From SYFY01 sp041752315 (GTDB lineage: Bacteria > Pseudomonadota > Gammaproteobacteria > Pseudomonadales > Azotimanducaceae), in contig JBGSHJ010000064.1 in NCBI GenBank assembly GCA_041752315.1, forward strand, positions 38,695 through 102,694: a DNA stretch of 64,000 nucleotides. The letters run 5' to 3'. Position 1 is the stretch's first letter. The number at the start of each line of letters is the position of its first letter. Below are positions 16,152 to 24,783 of the stretch, one piece after another. The notes under the pieces were generated by a model. It ran no database searches, had not been told where the DNA came from, and saw only the letters and a program-made list of their open reading frames with translations. A program made the position numbers and the translations under genes.

Positions 16152-18764
16152 GTGGAAGACCTGTCCGAACACCAACTGACGTCAAAACCGCAGCTGCGAT
16201 CCGGCATGCAGACCTGGGAAGCCTCCAATCTGACGCTTCGGCAATACCGGTTCTGGATGCTGCAGGCAGCGACTCCCGATCTGCCAATCGAGCGTTTTCT
16301 GCGAGTCATCCTTATCGCCACGCCGCTTGGCCGCCATCTGGAGTCCGTGTGGGAATGGTTCTCGCAGGCTGCGGATGCAACCCGTGCGCGACTTGTCGTG
16401 CACGGGGAGGTTCCGCGCCTTGTGTTCGAATCGACTGCGGAGCCGATCCTGCACGTTCAGCTGGGCGAAGGCGATGATCCGGCCGCGGTTGCTGTCGAAT
16501 GGGTCGAACGGACCGGCTGGGCCGTGTTCAGACCGGGTGATCGGCTGCACCGGCACGCGTTGCTGACCATGGCCGACGGAAGGCTGCTGTGGGCGACTAC
16601 CGCGAACCATCTCGCCAGCGACGGACGCTCCGGCAACCTGCAGTACCGCACCATGTCGGACGGACTGATGACCCTCGCCCGTGGGGAGCCGCTGCCGCCC
16701 CTGCAACTGGCATCGTTTGCGGCCAACATGGCGGAAGAACGGGCCCGCGAGCAGAACGTCCAGGGAAGAGTGGCGGGACATCACTGGGACGATTGGCTGA
16801 AAAAACACCAGGTACCGTTCTCGCTGTTCGGCATCCAGAACGGTTCGACATCGATCGAGCGTCCGCTTGGCGAACGGACTCTTTCCAGAGAACTGGTGGC
16901 GCAACTTGGAGCGGTCTGTCAGTTGCCGGAATATTTCCACCGTTCTGTCGATATCACCATGGCGAATCTGTTTACCACGTTGATCGCGGTGTGGGCCTGG
17001 CGTCACGGAGGACACCGACAGCAGGTAATCGGTGTGCCTTTCCATGGTCGAACGGCTGCTGAATTCAATATGATTGGCTTCAAATCGGAGATCCTGCCGC
17101 TCCGGATAGATATCGATCCTGAACTGTCCTTTGTGGAACTGCTTGGCGCCGTGCACGCGCAAGCCCGGAACAGCCTCAACCAGCGTGGCCAGTCCATCGG
17201 CAATCCTCTGCAGGCACCCAACTACGGCATCGTTTCGAGTTTCAATTATCAGCCCGTGACCGCTGCAGCAACACCGAGTCTGCTGCAACGGATACAGGTC
17301 GAAAAGCAGTCTGGCACGCCGGAGTTTGTCAACCTCTCGCTGACCAACTCTGACACCGCCAGCGGTGGAATGGATCTGGTGATGCGGTTTCGTCCGGAAA
17401 TGATCGAGATGACGGATGCCGACTGTCTCGCCGCCGGTTTTCATGATGCCATCAGGACGCTCGTCCACAATCCTGCGGTGACGATCAGGGATCTGCACTT
17501 CCCCGACGCCAGCTCGGCAGGTCCGATTACGGCGCTGGAAACCGTGGCCTCCCCAGAGGTTGATCACCGCTGGATCGGTCATTGGCAGGCGCGACTGTCC
17601 GACATCGGCGGGCGCGAAGCCTTGCGCCACGGATCATCCGTCTGGAGTCATCGCCAGTTGGCGGAGGCTGCAGGTCGATGGCGGGCATTTTTTGCCCAGC
17701 AGGGTCTGGTCAAAGGTGACCGGGTCGTGATGTGGACGCCAACCTCCAACACCATGTCGGCTGCATGGCTGTCGTTGATGGCGGCCGGTGGTGTGCACGT
17801 GCCGGTCCATCACGGCACTCCGGTGGAACGGGTGCGTGAGCTTGTGAAGAATCTCGGCGTGCGCTGGGTGCTGCATGCACCGGATATTGACGTGACAGCG
17901 TTGGCAGGTGTCGTTCGCTGCGTTGCCCTGGATGTGTCGGAAGTCGGTGACCTGGCCAGCCAACCACTGGAAGACGTGGATCCAGATACGCTCGCACACA
18001 TTTTCCACACCTCCGGCTCAACGGGGGTCGCCAAACCCATCATGGTCTCGCATCGGGCACTGGCCGCTTCGATTCATGGTTGGATCGAGGCGAACCGGAT
18101 GCAGGATGGTGAACGAATCTTCCACTTCTATGCCATCACGTTTGACCCCTGGCTCACCGGTATCATGCCAGCGCTGTGGCTCGGCGGTGCGTGTATTACC
18201 CGCGAAGAGGCCCGCCCACCGACTGCTGAAGCATTGCTGTCGATCATCGAGCAACGCCGAGTTTCAACATTGTGCACGCCGACTGCGTACTTTCACGCGT
18301 TGTGCGACTTGCAGGTTCCGCCATCAGTACGCCGCTGGATCGTCGGGGGTGAGGCCCTCGCAGCGGACAAGGCCCGACGTTTTCTCCGTGCACAGGACAA
18401 CACCGGCGCGACACGTCTGGTGAACGCCTATGGACCGACCGAAACGACCATCTGGGCGTGCATACTCGAGGCCGATTCCAGACACCTTGCATCGATTCCC
18501 ATCGGCCGACCCGTGTCGACCTGTGGTTTCAGGATCGCGGATGACGTGGGACATCCGGTACCGTTCGGGGTACCCGGTGAACTGTGGATCACCGGGCCAC
18601 AGGTGGCTGAAGGTTACTTCGGGCAGCCCGAACTCACCGATCGGCAGTTTGTCAGCCGGGATGGCCAGCGCTGGTACCGCACCGGCGATGTGGTTCGACT
18701 TCGCAAGGACGGTGATCTGGACTACCTCGGACGCAGTGATCGGCAGGTGCAGATTCGAGGTTAA
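16152..18764 (+). CDS. single-module NRPS, N-terminal part: condensation + most of adenylation domain (stops at in-frame TAA)
   Basis: 870 codons from GTG 16152 (ATG 16206 is an alternative start). Residues about 25-430 form a condensation-like domain; the catalytic HHxxxDG motif reads NHLASDG at 152-158, so the first His is Asn while the catalytic second His and the Asp are kept. Residues about 450-870 form an adenylation domain: A3 TSGSTG near 619, A4 FDPWLTG, A5 NAYGPTET near 758, A7 WYRTGDVV, and A8 GRSDRQVQIRG, at which point a TAA ends the frame. The residue after RG is normally Tyr, Phe, His or similar, and the text RVEPVEIEIAL continues in the same frame beyond the stop. This piece therefore lacks the A-domain C-terminal lobe, carrier and release domains. 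It is probably one gene with the feature at 18777-20072. Confidence 0.9.
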   Translation: MEDLSEHQLTSKPQLRSGMQTWEASNLTLRQYRFWMLQAATPDLPIERFLRVILIATPLGRHLESVWEWFSQAADATRARLVVHGEVPRLVFESTAEPILHVQLGEGDDPAAVAVEWVERTGWAVFRPGDRLHRHALLTMADGRLLWATTANHLASDGRSGNLQYRTMSDGLMTLARGEPLPPLQLASFAANMAEERAREQNVQGRVAGHHWDDWLKKHQVPFSLFGIQNGSTSIERPLGERTLSRELVAQLGAVCQLPEYFHRSVDITMANLFTTLIAVWAWRHGGHRQQVIGVPFHGRTAAEFNMIGFKSEILPLRIDIDPELSFVELLGAVHAQARNSLNQRGQSIGNPLQAPNYGIVSSFNYQPVTAAATPSLLQRIQVEKQSGTPEFVNLSLTNSDTASGGMDLVMRFRPEMIEMTDADCLAAGFHDAIRTLVHNPAVTIRDLHFPDASSAGPITALETVASPEVDHRWIGHWQARLSDIGGREALRHGSSVWSHRQLAEAAGRWRAFFAQQGLVKGDRVVMWTPTSNTMSAAWLSLMAAGGVHVPVHHGTPVERVRELVKNLGVRWVLHAPDIDVTALAGVVRCVALDVSEVGDLASQPLEDVDPDTLAHIFHTSGSTGVAKPIMVSHRALAASIHGWIEANRMQDGERIFHFYAITFDPWLTGIMPALWLGGACITREEARPPTAEALLSIIEQRRVSTLCTPTAYFHALCDLQVPPSVRRWIVGGEALAADKARRFLRAQDNTGATRLVNAYGPTETTIWACILEADSRHLASIPIGRPVSTCGFRIADDVGHPVPFGVPGELWITGPQVAEGYFGQPELTDRQFVSRDGQRWYRTGDVVRLRKDGDLDYLGRSDRQVQIRG
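18762..18764 (+). other. in-frame TAA stop inside adenylation motif A8
   Basis: The codons around it read CAG ATT CGA GGT TAA CGT GTC GAG CCC, that is QIRG-stop-RVEP. The consensus A8 motif is QVKIRG-x-R-I/V-E-x-x-E-I-E, so exactly one residue is replaced by a stop and no frameshift is present. One base change from TAT or TAC (Tyr) would give TAA. Confidence 0.9.
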
Positions 18765-18776
18765 CGTGTCGAGCCC

Positions 18777-20072
18777 GTGGAAATCGAGATCGCCTTGCGT
18801 GTCGTCGATGGTGTGAAGGATGCCCTGGTCGTTCCAGTCACCACGGCATCCACCACTGCGCTCGGTGCCTACATCATCCCGAGTGATCCGCAAGCCGGCA
18901 TTGATGCCCAGGTGTTGCGGATTGCCCTCCTGCGCACCTTGCCGGAGTACAAGGTTCCGCGATGGTTCATGACGCTGCCGGACTTTCCTGCCAACAACAA
19001 CGGCAAGGTGGATATCTCGGCCTTGCCAAAACCGGCTACCAGCGATTCGGGACCACCACTGGATCGCTTGCCGACTCTCACCCTCTGGGATCTGCGACTC
19101 GCTTTTGAAGAAGTGCTGGAACTGCCCCGTGTCGCCGTCGACGAAGACTTTTTTGCCCTCGGCGGCGACTCACTGCTGCTGGTCGAGTTGATTGCCGCCA
19201 TCGAGCGGCGCTTCGGCAAGACACTGGAACCGATGGATGTCATCCGGCACCCGACCATCGGCGGCCTCGCGCCGCTGCTGGAAAGCGATCGCAGGGAAAA
19301 AGGCAGCCTCGTGGTGGAATTTCAGGCCGGTGATCTCCCACCGCTCTTCTGCATTCCCGGCGCAGGTGGTATCGGCGTGGAATTCTATGCACTGTCCCGC
19401 CGCCTGGCGCGCAGTCAACCGGTGATCGTGCTGCGGACCTCTGGTACGGACGGACATTCCAGACCACCTGCGTCCGCGGAAGCGTTGCTGGCGGAGCATG
19501 AGCGGCATATACGGACCTGGCGTGAACAACATGGTGACGCACGGCCTGTGCAGTTGATGGGGTATTCGTTGGGCGGCATCTTTGCCTACGAAGTCGCAAA
19601 AAGATTGCAGGCAGGTGGCGTCCCGGTCGGTGGTGTCCATCTGATCGATGCCCATGTGGCTACGGATGCCGGATGGGCGCTGTTCCGCAAGCCGTCTTCT
19701 GCAATCCGGGAGCGGCTCAGGTCACTGATCAAGGGCTCACCCAACGACCAGGAACGTGCGGAACTCGAGAGCGAACTGGACCGCGCCATCGCGGCAGGAC
19801 GGATCATGGAGGCGTCGCGGCTCGGCCGGTACAACCTGCTCTGTCAGGCGAAACTCGCGCGAGATATCCGCAGCACGCCCGCAGACCTTCCTGTCACTTA
19901 CTTTCTTGCCTCGCGTGGTCCCCGTCACGAACACGCTGATCTCTGGAAGAAACTCGTGAGCACACTTTCGATCGAGGTGATCGAAGGTGATCACGATGGT
20001 GATCAGTCGATTGTACGTGAGCCCAATGTGGCGCAACTGGCCACTGTGCTTCAGCGGCGTCTGGAGATGTGA
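18777..20072 (+). CDS. single-module NRPS, C-terminal part: end of adenylation domain, carrier (T) and thioesterase (TE)
   Basis: 431 codons from a GTG that is really the middle of motif A8; the frame equals that of the upstream NRPS piece. It holds the A-domain C-lobe with the A10 lysine in NNNGKVDISALP, then a carrier domain with FFALGGDSLLLVE. The phosphopantetheine serine is codon 1007 of the joined frame. A thioesterase follows with LFCIPGAGG and GYSLGG (nucleophile Ser at joined codon 1139). Joined, the enzyme is a 1306-codon C-A-T-TE monomodule that would activate one amino acid, condense it with an acyl or amino donor and release it. The domains show no other lesion, so loss must be recent or the stop must be tolerated. 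No MbtH-like or PPTase gene is in the window. Confidence 0.88.
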   Translation: MEIEIALRVVDGVKDALVVPVTTASTTALGAYIIPSDPQAGIDAQVLRIALLRTLPEYKVPRWFMTLPDFPANNNGKVDISALPKPATSDSGPPLDRLPTLTLWDLRLAFEEVLELPRVAVDEDFFALGGDSLLLVELIAAIERRFGKTLEPMDVIRHPTIGGLAPLLESDRREKGSLVVEFQAGDLPPLFCIPGAGGIGVEFYALSRRLARSQPVIVLRTSGTDGHSRPPASAEALLAEHERHIRTWREQHGDARPVQLMGYSLGGIFAYEVAKRLQAGGVPVGGVHLIDAHVATDAGWALFRKPSSAIRERLRSLIKGSPNDQERAELESELDRAIAAGRIMEASRLGRYNLLCQAKLARDIRSTPADLPVTYFLASRGPRHEHADLWKKLVSTLSIEVIEGDHDGDQSIVREPNVAQLATVLQRRLEM

Positions 20073-20228
20073 TTCGATCCGGACGGGTAAACCGTCCCGC
20101 CGCCAACGCCGTTGGTGGGAGCCTGTCCTGTTTTCCAGGACTGGTCACTGCAAGGCTCCGGGTCACAGTCTCGTGTTTCGTGAACACGCCGGTTCACCGA
20201 ACAGCAGTGCGTCGGCTGATGCCCGTGC
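20073..20228. terminator. hairpins between convergent NRPS and hydroxylase genes
   Basis: Two inverted repeats lie between the convergent stop codons: CCGCCAACG/CGTTGGTGG (tight loop) and GTCCTG-TTTTC-CAGGAC. Neither has a clear T-run on either strand, so they are only plausible bidirectional terminators. Confidence 0.35.
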
Positions 20229-21371
20229 TCATTCAGGCTTGAGCAGCGCGGTAATCGGATACACCGTTTGACCGATCAGGCTTCGTGGCAACTTGACTGT
20301 GGTCCCATACTCCGCCGGCCAGTGTTCGCCAGGCATGTGGTACGTGCCAAACAATCTGTCGAACAGGATCGTGTGCGCGGAGTAGTTGGTATCGATCGCC
20401 GGCTTTTCCGAACTATGGTGCCAATGGTGAAACTGTGGGGTCACGAAGATGAATCGGAGTGGTCCGAAAGAAGCGCCGAGATTGCAGTGGATCAGCACAG
20501 CCTGGAGAGCCGCGAAGGTGACATAGATATCCAGTGCTGCCTTGTCAGCGCCGAGCAGATAGAGCGGCACCATCACCATCGCCCGCTCGGAAAAAACCTG
20601 GACGAAGTGACCACGCGAACCGGCCAGCCAATCCAGGTTTTGAACGGAATGGTGCACCGCATGAATGGGCCACATCACGCGTACTTCATGATAAAGGCGG
20701 TGTTCCCAATACAGGACAAAGTCGGCGCAGATCAGAATCAGTACGACCTGCACCAGCAACGGGGTTGATCGCACGGCTTCCTGGACGGCGGGGCTGATGG
20801 CCCAGTCAAAATGGCTGGCGTGGTAGTTGGCAAACAGCAGGATTGCCGAAATCATCAGATGATTGAAACAGAAGTAAAAAAGATCAAGCCCCCACTCCCG
20901 TCGCAGGATCACCTGATCTGCATACCGGGGAAACAGCTTTTCCAGTGTCGTGAAGATGAGTACGGAGCCGAGAAAGGTCAGGATCAGCCAGTCCACTCCC
21001 AGTGCCAGGGGGCGTGGTTCGACAGGACCGACGGGAATGGTATAACCGCCCAGCGCAAACGCGCCGGCGGTCAGCACAAGGCCAGCAACACCAAACCACT
21101 TGTTCCTGCAGAGAAGGAGCGAGATGACCCCGAGAAAAAGGGAAAAGTACATCGTGTACTTGAGCAGCTTCTGCAGTACGGAGGCATCGTAGACCTGGCG
21201 CAATTCGGTAGTCGTCAGATGCGACGGAAACAGGTAGGCAAGGACTGCGAGCATGCACATTGCGCCAAGGAATACAGCGCTGTAGCCGCTGATCCTGCCG
21301 TCGCCAAAACGGAACTGTTTGTAAGCGTCGATCGGCACGTTACGTTCGCGATACTCATATTCGCTGTTCAT
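20229..21371 (-). CDS. sterol desaturase / fatty acid hydroxylase family membrane protein
   Basis: A 380-aa protein with about six transmembrane helices and the di-iron histidine boxes of the family: HRLYH (HxxxH), HAVHH (HxxHH) and a later FHHWHH. The N-terminal 120 residues (GLRHFFLG-like region absent; MLAVLAYLF and MYFSLFLGVISLLLC instead) are an extra helical extension. Such enzymes hydroxylate or desaturate lipid C-H bonds using O2 and electrons from a redox partner. The substrate could be a sterol-like, hopanoid or acyl lipid. It is transcribed divergently from the enoyl-CoA hydratase gene 153 bp away. Confidence 0.88.
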   Translation of the reverse strand: MNSEYEYRERNVPIDAYKQFRFGDGRISGYSAVFLGAMCMLAVLAYLFPSHLTTTELRQVYDASVLQKLLKYTMYFSLFLGVISLLLCRNKWFGVAGLVLTAGAFALGGYTIPVGPVEPRPLALGVDWLILTFLGSVLIFTTLEKLFPRYADQVILRREWGLDLFYFCFNHLMISAILLFANYHASHFDWAISPAVQEAVRSTPLLVQVVLILICADFVLYWEHRLYHEVRVMWPIHAVHHSVQNLDWLAGSRGHFVQVFSERAMVMVPLYLLGADKAALDIYVTFAALQAVLIHCNLGASFGPLRFIFVTPQFHHWHHSSEKPAIDTNYSAHTILFDRLFGTYHMPGEHWPAEYGTTVKLPRSLIGQTVYPITALLKPE

Positions 21372-21524
21372 GACCTTGCCTCGGGACAGGAGGAAACCGT
21401 GTACCCGGATTTTCGTGGATGGCGAACCAAAGTGCTACAGGACCAAGGGGCTTCCTCGTTTACACACGTGCATGACATCATCGGGAAAGACGAACCTTTG
21501 GACGCCGCAAACGGAGACTGACTG

Positions 21525-22313
21525 ATGCCGCAGCTTTCATTCGACCTGCACCTGGGTGTGACGACGGTGACCATCACCAACCCCCCGCTCGCCACCATGG
21601 ATCCGGACACGCTGTTCGAGTTTTCCGAAATGATGCCGAGACTCAAGGCGCAGGACGTGCGTGCGCTGGTGATCACGGGTGGTATCGAGGGCTTTTTCAT
21701 TCGCCATTATTCGGTGGTGGAGCTGGACCAGGCAGCTCAAGGACAACACCGCCGTCGCGAACGTGCCGCGGTGAACATGCATGATCTGCTGCTGGACATT
21801 GAAAACCTGCCCAAGCCGGTGTTTGCGGCGCTCAACGGTACCGCCATGGGCGGTGGTTGGGAGTTTGCGATGGCCACCGACATTCGAGTGGCGAAGGATG
21901 GTCCCTACCGATTTGGATTGCCCGAGATCTCGGTTGGCATTCTGCCCGGCGCAGGAGGTACACAACGTCTGACCAATCTGGTGGGCCGCCATCGGGCGCT
22001 GGAGATGATGTTGCGCGCGCGAACCGTATCCCCGCGAGAGGCCTTCCAGTACGGGATGATCGAGGAACTGGTTCCTGCGGATACACAGGAAAGTGCGTTG
22101 CATCGAGCACAGGGGATTGCCGCCGAGATTGCCACCCGCTCGCCGATGGCTGTCGCCCACATCAAGCGGTTGGCGCGAGCTGCAGTCTCACCGGTAAGCC
22201 GTGATCTGCTGGACCTGGAATCAAGGCTGTTCGCGGAACTGATGCAGACAGCTGAAGCGAAGGCACTGCTGGCAAGAGTTGCCGCGGTTCACCGGGAAGG
22301 GAGGGCGGAGTGA
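21525..22313 (+). CDS. enoyl-CoA hydratase/isomerase family protein
   Basis: A 262-aa crotonase-fold protein. The oxyanion-hole segment is NGTAMGGGWEFAMATDIRVA (second Gly of MGGG), and the region LPEISVGILPGAGGTQRL carries the general acid/base position: the Glu in PEISVGILPG is present, and the site after the G-rich turn reads GTQRL as in typical hydratases. The first oxyanion region is unusual: GIEGFFIRHYSVVEL replaces the usual S-A-G-x-D-L, so the CoA-binding A-G-A-D motif is altered. Hydratase activity is therefore likely but not certain. Confidence 0.85.
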   Translation: MPQLSFDLHLGVTTVTITNPPLATMDPDTLFEFSEMMPRLKAQDVRALVITGGIEGFFIRHYSVVELDQAAQGQHRRRERAAVNMHDLLLDIENLPKPVFAALNGTAMGGGWEFAMATDIRVAKDGPYRFGLPEISVGILPGAGGTQRLTNLVGRHRALEMMLRARTVSPREAFQYGMIEELVPADTQESALHRAQGIAAEIATRSPMAVAHIKRLARAAVSPVSRDLLDLESRLFAELMQTAEAKALLARVAAVHREGRAE

Positions 22314-22440
22314 CGCGCTCAGGCGAAAAAAAACGGGTTGGGCAGGTTGTCGGTGTAGAAAACCACAGTTGCCGTTCGTATGGGTAATGCAGGCCGGCAT
22401 GTAGCCGGTATTTTTTAGCCAGTTTTTTCAGGAAGGTGCC

Positions 22441-22794
22441 ATGAATCAGTTTTTGCTCAGTGTCTGTTACCCCGCTGGCAGTCAGCAGCCTCCACCAGAG
22501 GCGTTGCAGCGCATCATGCACGACGTCGCGGTGCTGCAGCAGGAAATGCAGTCGGCAGGGGTGTGGATTTTCGGTGGTGGATTGCAGGCCCCGGATGCGG
22601 CGAAGGTGGTGCGGCTCGAAGGTGACCGCCTCGTGACAACCGATGGTCCCTTCATCGAAAGCAAGGAACAGATTGGTGGAATTACCCTCCTGAAGGCTTC
22701 TGACCTCAACGACGCGCTGGTCTGGAGCGGCAAGCTGGCGCGTGCCATCGGCGTGCCCATCGAAGTTCGCCCCTTCGTGGGGGAGCGTGGTTGA
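22441..22794 (+). CDS. YCII-related (DGPF) domain protein
   Basis: A 117-aa protein starting MNQFLLSVCYPAG and containing VTTDGPFIESKEQIGGITLLKA. This DGPF-containing segment defines the YCII/DGPF family that is encoded next to ECF42-type sigma factors. It overlaps the sigma gene start in TTGA at 22791-22794, so the pair is translationally coupled. Its biochemical role is unknown. A His/Asp-type catalytic centre has been proposed in YCII relatives, but I do not claim it here. Confidence 0.88.
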   Translation: MNQFLLSVCYPAGSQQPPPEALQRIMHDVAVLQQEMQSAGVWIFGGGLQAPDAAKVVRLEGDRLVTTDGPFIESKEQIGGITLLKASDLNDALVWSGKLARAIGVPIEVRPFVGERG

Positions 22795-24011
22795 ATCAGG
22801 AGATCGAAGCAGTCTTCCGCCGCGAATACGGTCGCGCAGTCGCAGTACTCATTCGATCGCTTGGGGATATCGGGTTGGCCGAGGAAGCCGTGCAGGATGC
22901 TTTCACCATCGCATTGGAACGGTGGCCCCGGAGCGGTGCGCCACCGGCACCGGTAGGCTGGATCATCACGACAGCACGCAATCGGGCCATCGACCGCTTG
23001 CGGCGTGAAGCGTCGCGCGAACTGCGCGAGAGTGCAGCGCCGGGATTGCCTGACCAGGATGAAAATCCTGCAGAACACGTCGTTCAGGACGATCGGTTGC
23101 GGCTGATGTTCACCTGTTGTCATCCGGCGATCGGCATCGAGGCCCAACTCGCGCTGACGTTGCGATTGCTGGGCGGTCTCACTACGGCGGAGATCGCGCG
23201 CACCTTTCTGGTTCCCGAGTCGACGATGGCCCAGCGCCTGTCGCGCGCCAAGGCCAGAATCCGCGACACAGGAATTCCCTTTTGTCTGCCAGATGCGGAG
23301 GACTTGCCCGCAAGGCTGGCCTCGGTGCTGGCGGTGGTTTATCTGATGTTCAATGAGGGTTACAGCGCGACGATCGGCGCCACGTTGATGCGTCCGGAAC
23401 TTTGTGAGGAGTCAATACGTCTGGCTCGACTGTTGGTTGAGCTCTTGCCAGAACACCCGGAAACGCTGGGACTGCTGGCGTTGTTGTTGCTGATCGATGC
23501 CCGCCGAATCGCACGGGTGGATACCGACGGTGCATTGGTGCGACTTTCCGACCAGGATCGCCGGTCGTGGGACCACAAGCAGATTGCAGACGCACAGGCC
23601 CTGTTGCGTGTTTGTCTGGTCCGCAACCAGCCAGGCCCCTATCAGATCCAGGCGGCAATCAATGCAGTTCACAGTGATGCGCGCGAGGCGATTCATACCG
23701 ACTGGGCGCAGATTCTCACGCTTTACGATCACTTGATGCACCTGACACCGACTGCGGTTGTCGCATTGAATCGTGCTGTGGCTCTGGCTGAAGTGGCGGG
23801 GCCGGCCGCTGCGTTGGCGATTGTCGATACATTGACCCTGCCCAGGTATCACCTCTACCACGCCGTTCGTGCCGATCTCCTCGATCGGCTTGGACAACAC
23901 GCAGAAGCGGTCGTCGCGTATCAGGCAGCGGTGGACACATGCGAGAACTCGCGAGAGCGGGACTTCCTCCTCGGACGTCGCAGGGCGGTGCAGGGACGAG
24001 CACTGCCGTAA
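22791..24011 (+). CDS. ECF42-type RNA polymerase sigma factor (DUF6596 C-terminal domain)
   Basis: A 406-aa protein with a TTG start overlapping the YCII stop. Residues 1-170 hold sigma region 2 (FRREYGRAVAVLIRSLGDIGLAEEAVQDAF and WIITTARNRAIDRLRRE) and region 4 (LTLRLLGGLTTAEIARTFLVPESTMAQRLSRAK). The long C-terminal part has VYLMFNEGYSA and repeated helical segments, the TPR-like DUF6596 extension typical of ECF42. No anti-sigma gene is needed in this group; the C-terminal extension is thought to control activity. Its main expected target is the YCII operon itself. Confidence 0.92.
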   Translation: MNQEIEAVFRREYGRAVAVLIRSLGDIGLAEEAVQDAFTIALERWPRSGAPPAPVGWIITTARNRAIDRLRREASRELRESAAPGLPDQDENPAEHVVQDDRLRLMFTCCHPAIGIEAQLALTLRLLGGLTTAEIARTFLVPESTMAQRLSRAKARIRDTGIPFCLPDAEDLPARLASVLAVVYLMFNEGYSATIGATLMRPELCEESIRLARLLVELLPEHPETLGLLALLLLIDARRIARVDTDGALVRLSDQDRRSWDHKQIADAQALLRVCLVRNQPGPYQIQAAINAVHSDAREAIHTDWAQILTLYDHLMHLTPTAVVALNRAVALAEVAGPAAALAIVDTLTLPRYHLYHAVRADLLDRLGQHAEAVVAYQAAVDTCENSRERDFLLGRRRAVQGRALP

Positions 24012-24106
24012 ACGAACAGAGGCCATCCGGCGCGATCCTCATCCGGGCTGCCCAGGTTGGAGAATCCAGCCCCAATGACCCGATTTGTTGCCGCCAGCCT
24101 TGCCTG

Positions 24107-24130
24107 CAAACAAACCAGTTGGTATGTTTG
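24107..24130. promoter_or_regulatory. TetR-type operator upstream of the TetR gene
   Basis: A 24-bp inverted repeat, CAAACAAACCA-GT-TGGTATGTTTG, with a single mismatched pair (A/T at the fifth base from the outer end of the AAACAAACCA arm, counted to its partner). It ends 26 bp before the TetR ATG, the usual place for an autoregulatory operator over a promoter. Confidence 0.7.
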
Positions 24131-24156
24131 AAATCGGTGTTAGCCAAGTGCTCTGA

Positions 24157-24783
24157 ATGTCCCGCAATGTCCAGGCCAGATCCAGAATCCTCGATGCTTC
24201 CGTGAAGCTCATTCGGAGCAAAGGTTATACGGCCACCACGGTTGATGATCTGTGTGCAGAAGCAGGCGTGACCAAGGGAGCGTTTTTTCACCATTTCAAG
24301 AGCAAGGAATCCCTTGGTGTGGCGTCGGCGCACTACTGGTCGGAAACCACGGGCGCCGTATTTGATGCGGCGGGGTACCACGGTTATCCCGACCCGCTGG
24401 ACCGGGTATTGGGATATCTGGATTTCCGGAAGTCGATGCTGCGTCGGCAGGTGTCCGAATTCACCTGTCTGGCAGGAACGATGGTGCAGGAAATGTACGC
24501 GTCAAGTCCGGACATACTCGATGCCTGTTGTGCGTCGATCACTGATCACGCCACCAAAGTGGAAATGGACATCGCCACGGCCATCGAGCGGTACGGAATC
24601 AAACCGGCATGGACAGCAAACAGCCTGGCGCTCTACATCCAGGCCGTTCTGCAGGGCGCTTTTGTTCTGTCCAAGGCATATGGGGACGGCAACGTTGCCA
24701 TGGACTGCGTGGATCATCTGCGGCGTTATGTTGAACAACTTTTCCTGAAATCCGGGCAACCCCTTCAAAGGAGAGAGGCATGA
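24157..24783 (+). CDS. TetR/AcrR family transcriptional regulator
   Basis: A 208-aa protein. Residues 4-55 are a TetR helix-turn-helix: ARSRILDASVKLIRSKGY, TTVDDLCAEAGVTKGAFFHHF, KSKESLG. The C-terminal ligand domain is all helical with several Cys residues (EFTCLAGTMVQEMY, LDACCASITDH), which could sense an electrophile, though that is inference. The stop overlaps the DUF1428 ATG (ATGA), so regulator and target genes form one operon under the operator at 24107-24130. Confidence 0.92.
   Translation: MSRNVQARSRILDASVKLIRSKGYTATTVDDLCAEAGVTKGAFFHHFKSKESLGVASAHYWSETTGAVFDAAGYHGYPDPLDRVLGYLDFRKSMLRRQVSEFTCLAGTMVQEMYASSPDILDACCASITDHATKVEMDIATAIERYGIKPAWTANSLALYIQAVLQGAFVLSKAYGDGNVAMDCVDHLRRYVEQLFLKSGQPLQRREA

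Noticed and set aside
16182..17630. 482-codon minus-strand frame opposite the NRPS
   Set aside because: No domain-like content, and it lies wholly within a well-supported condensation/adenylation sequence on the other strand.
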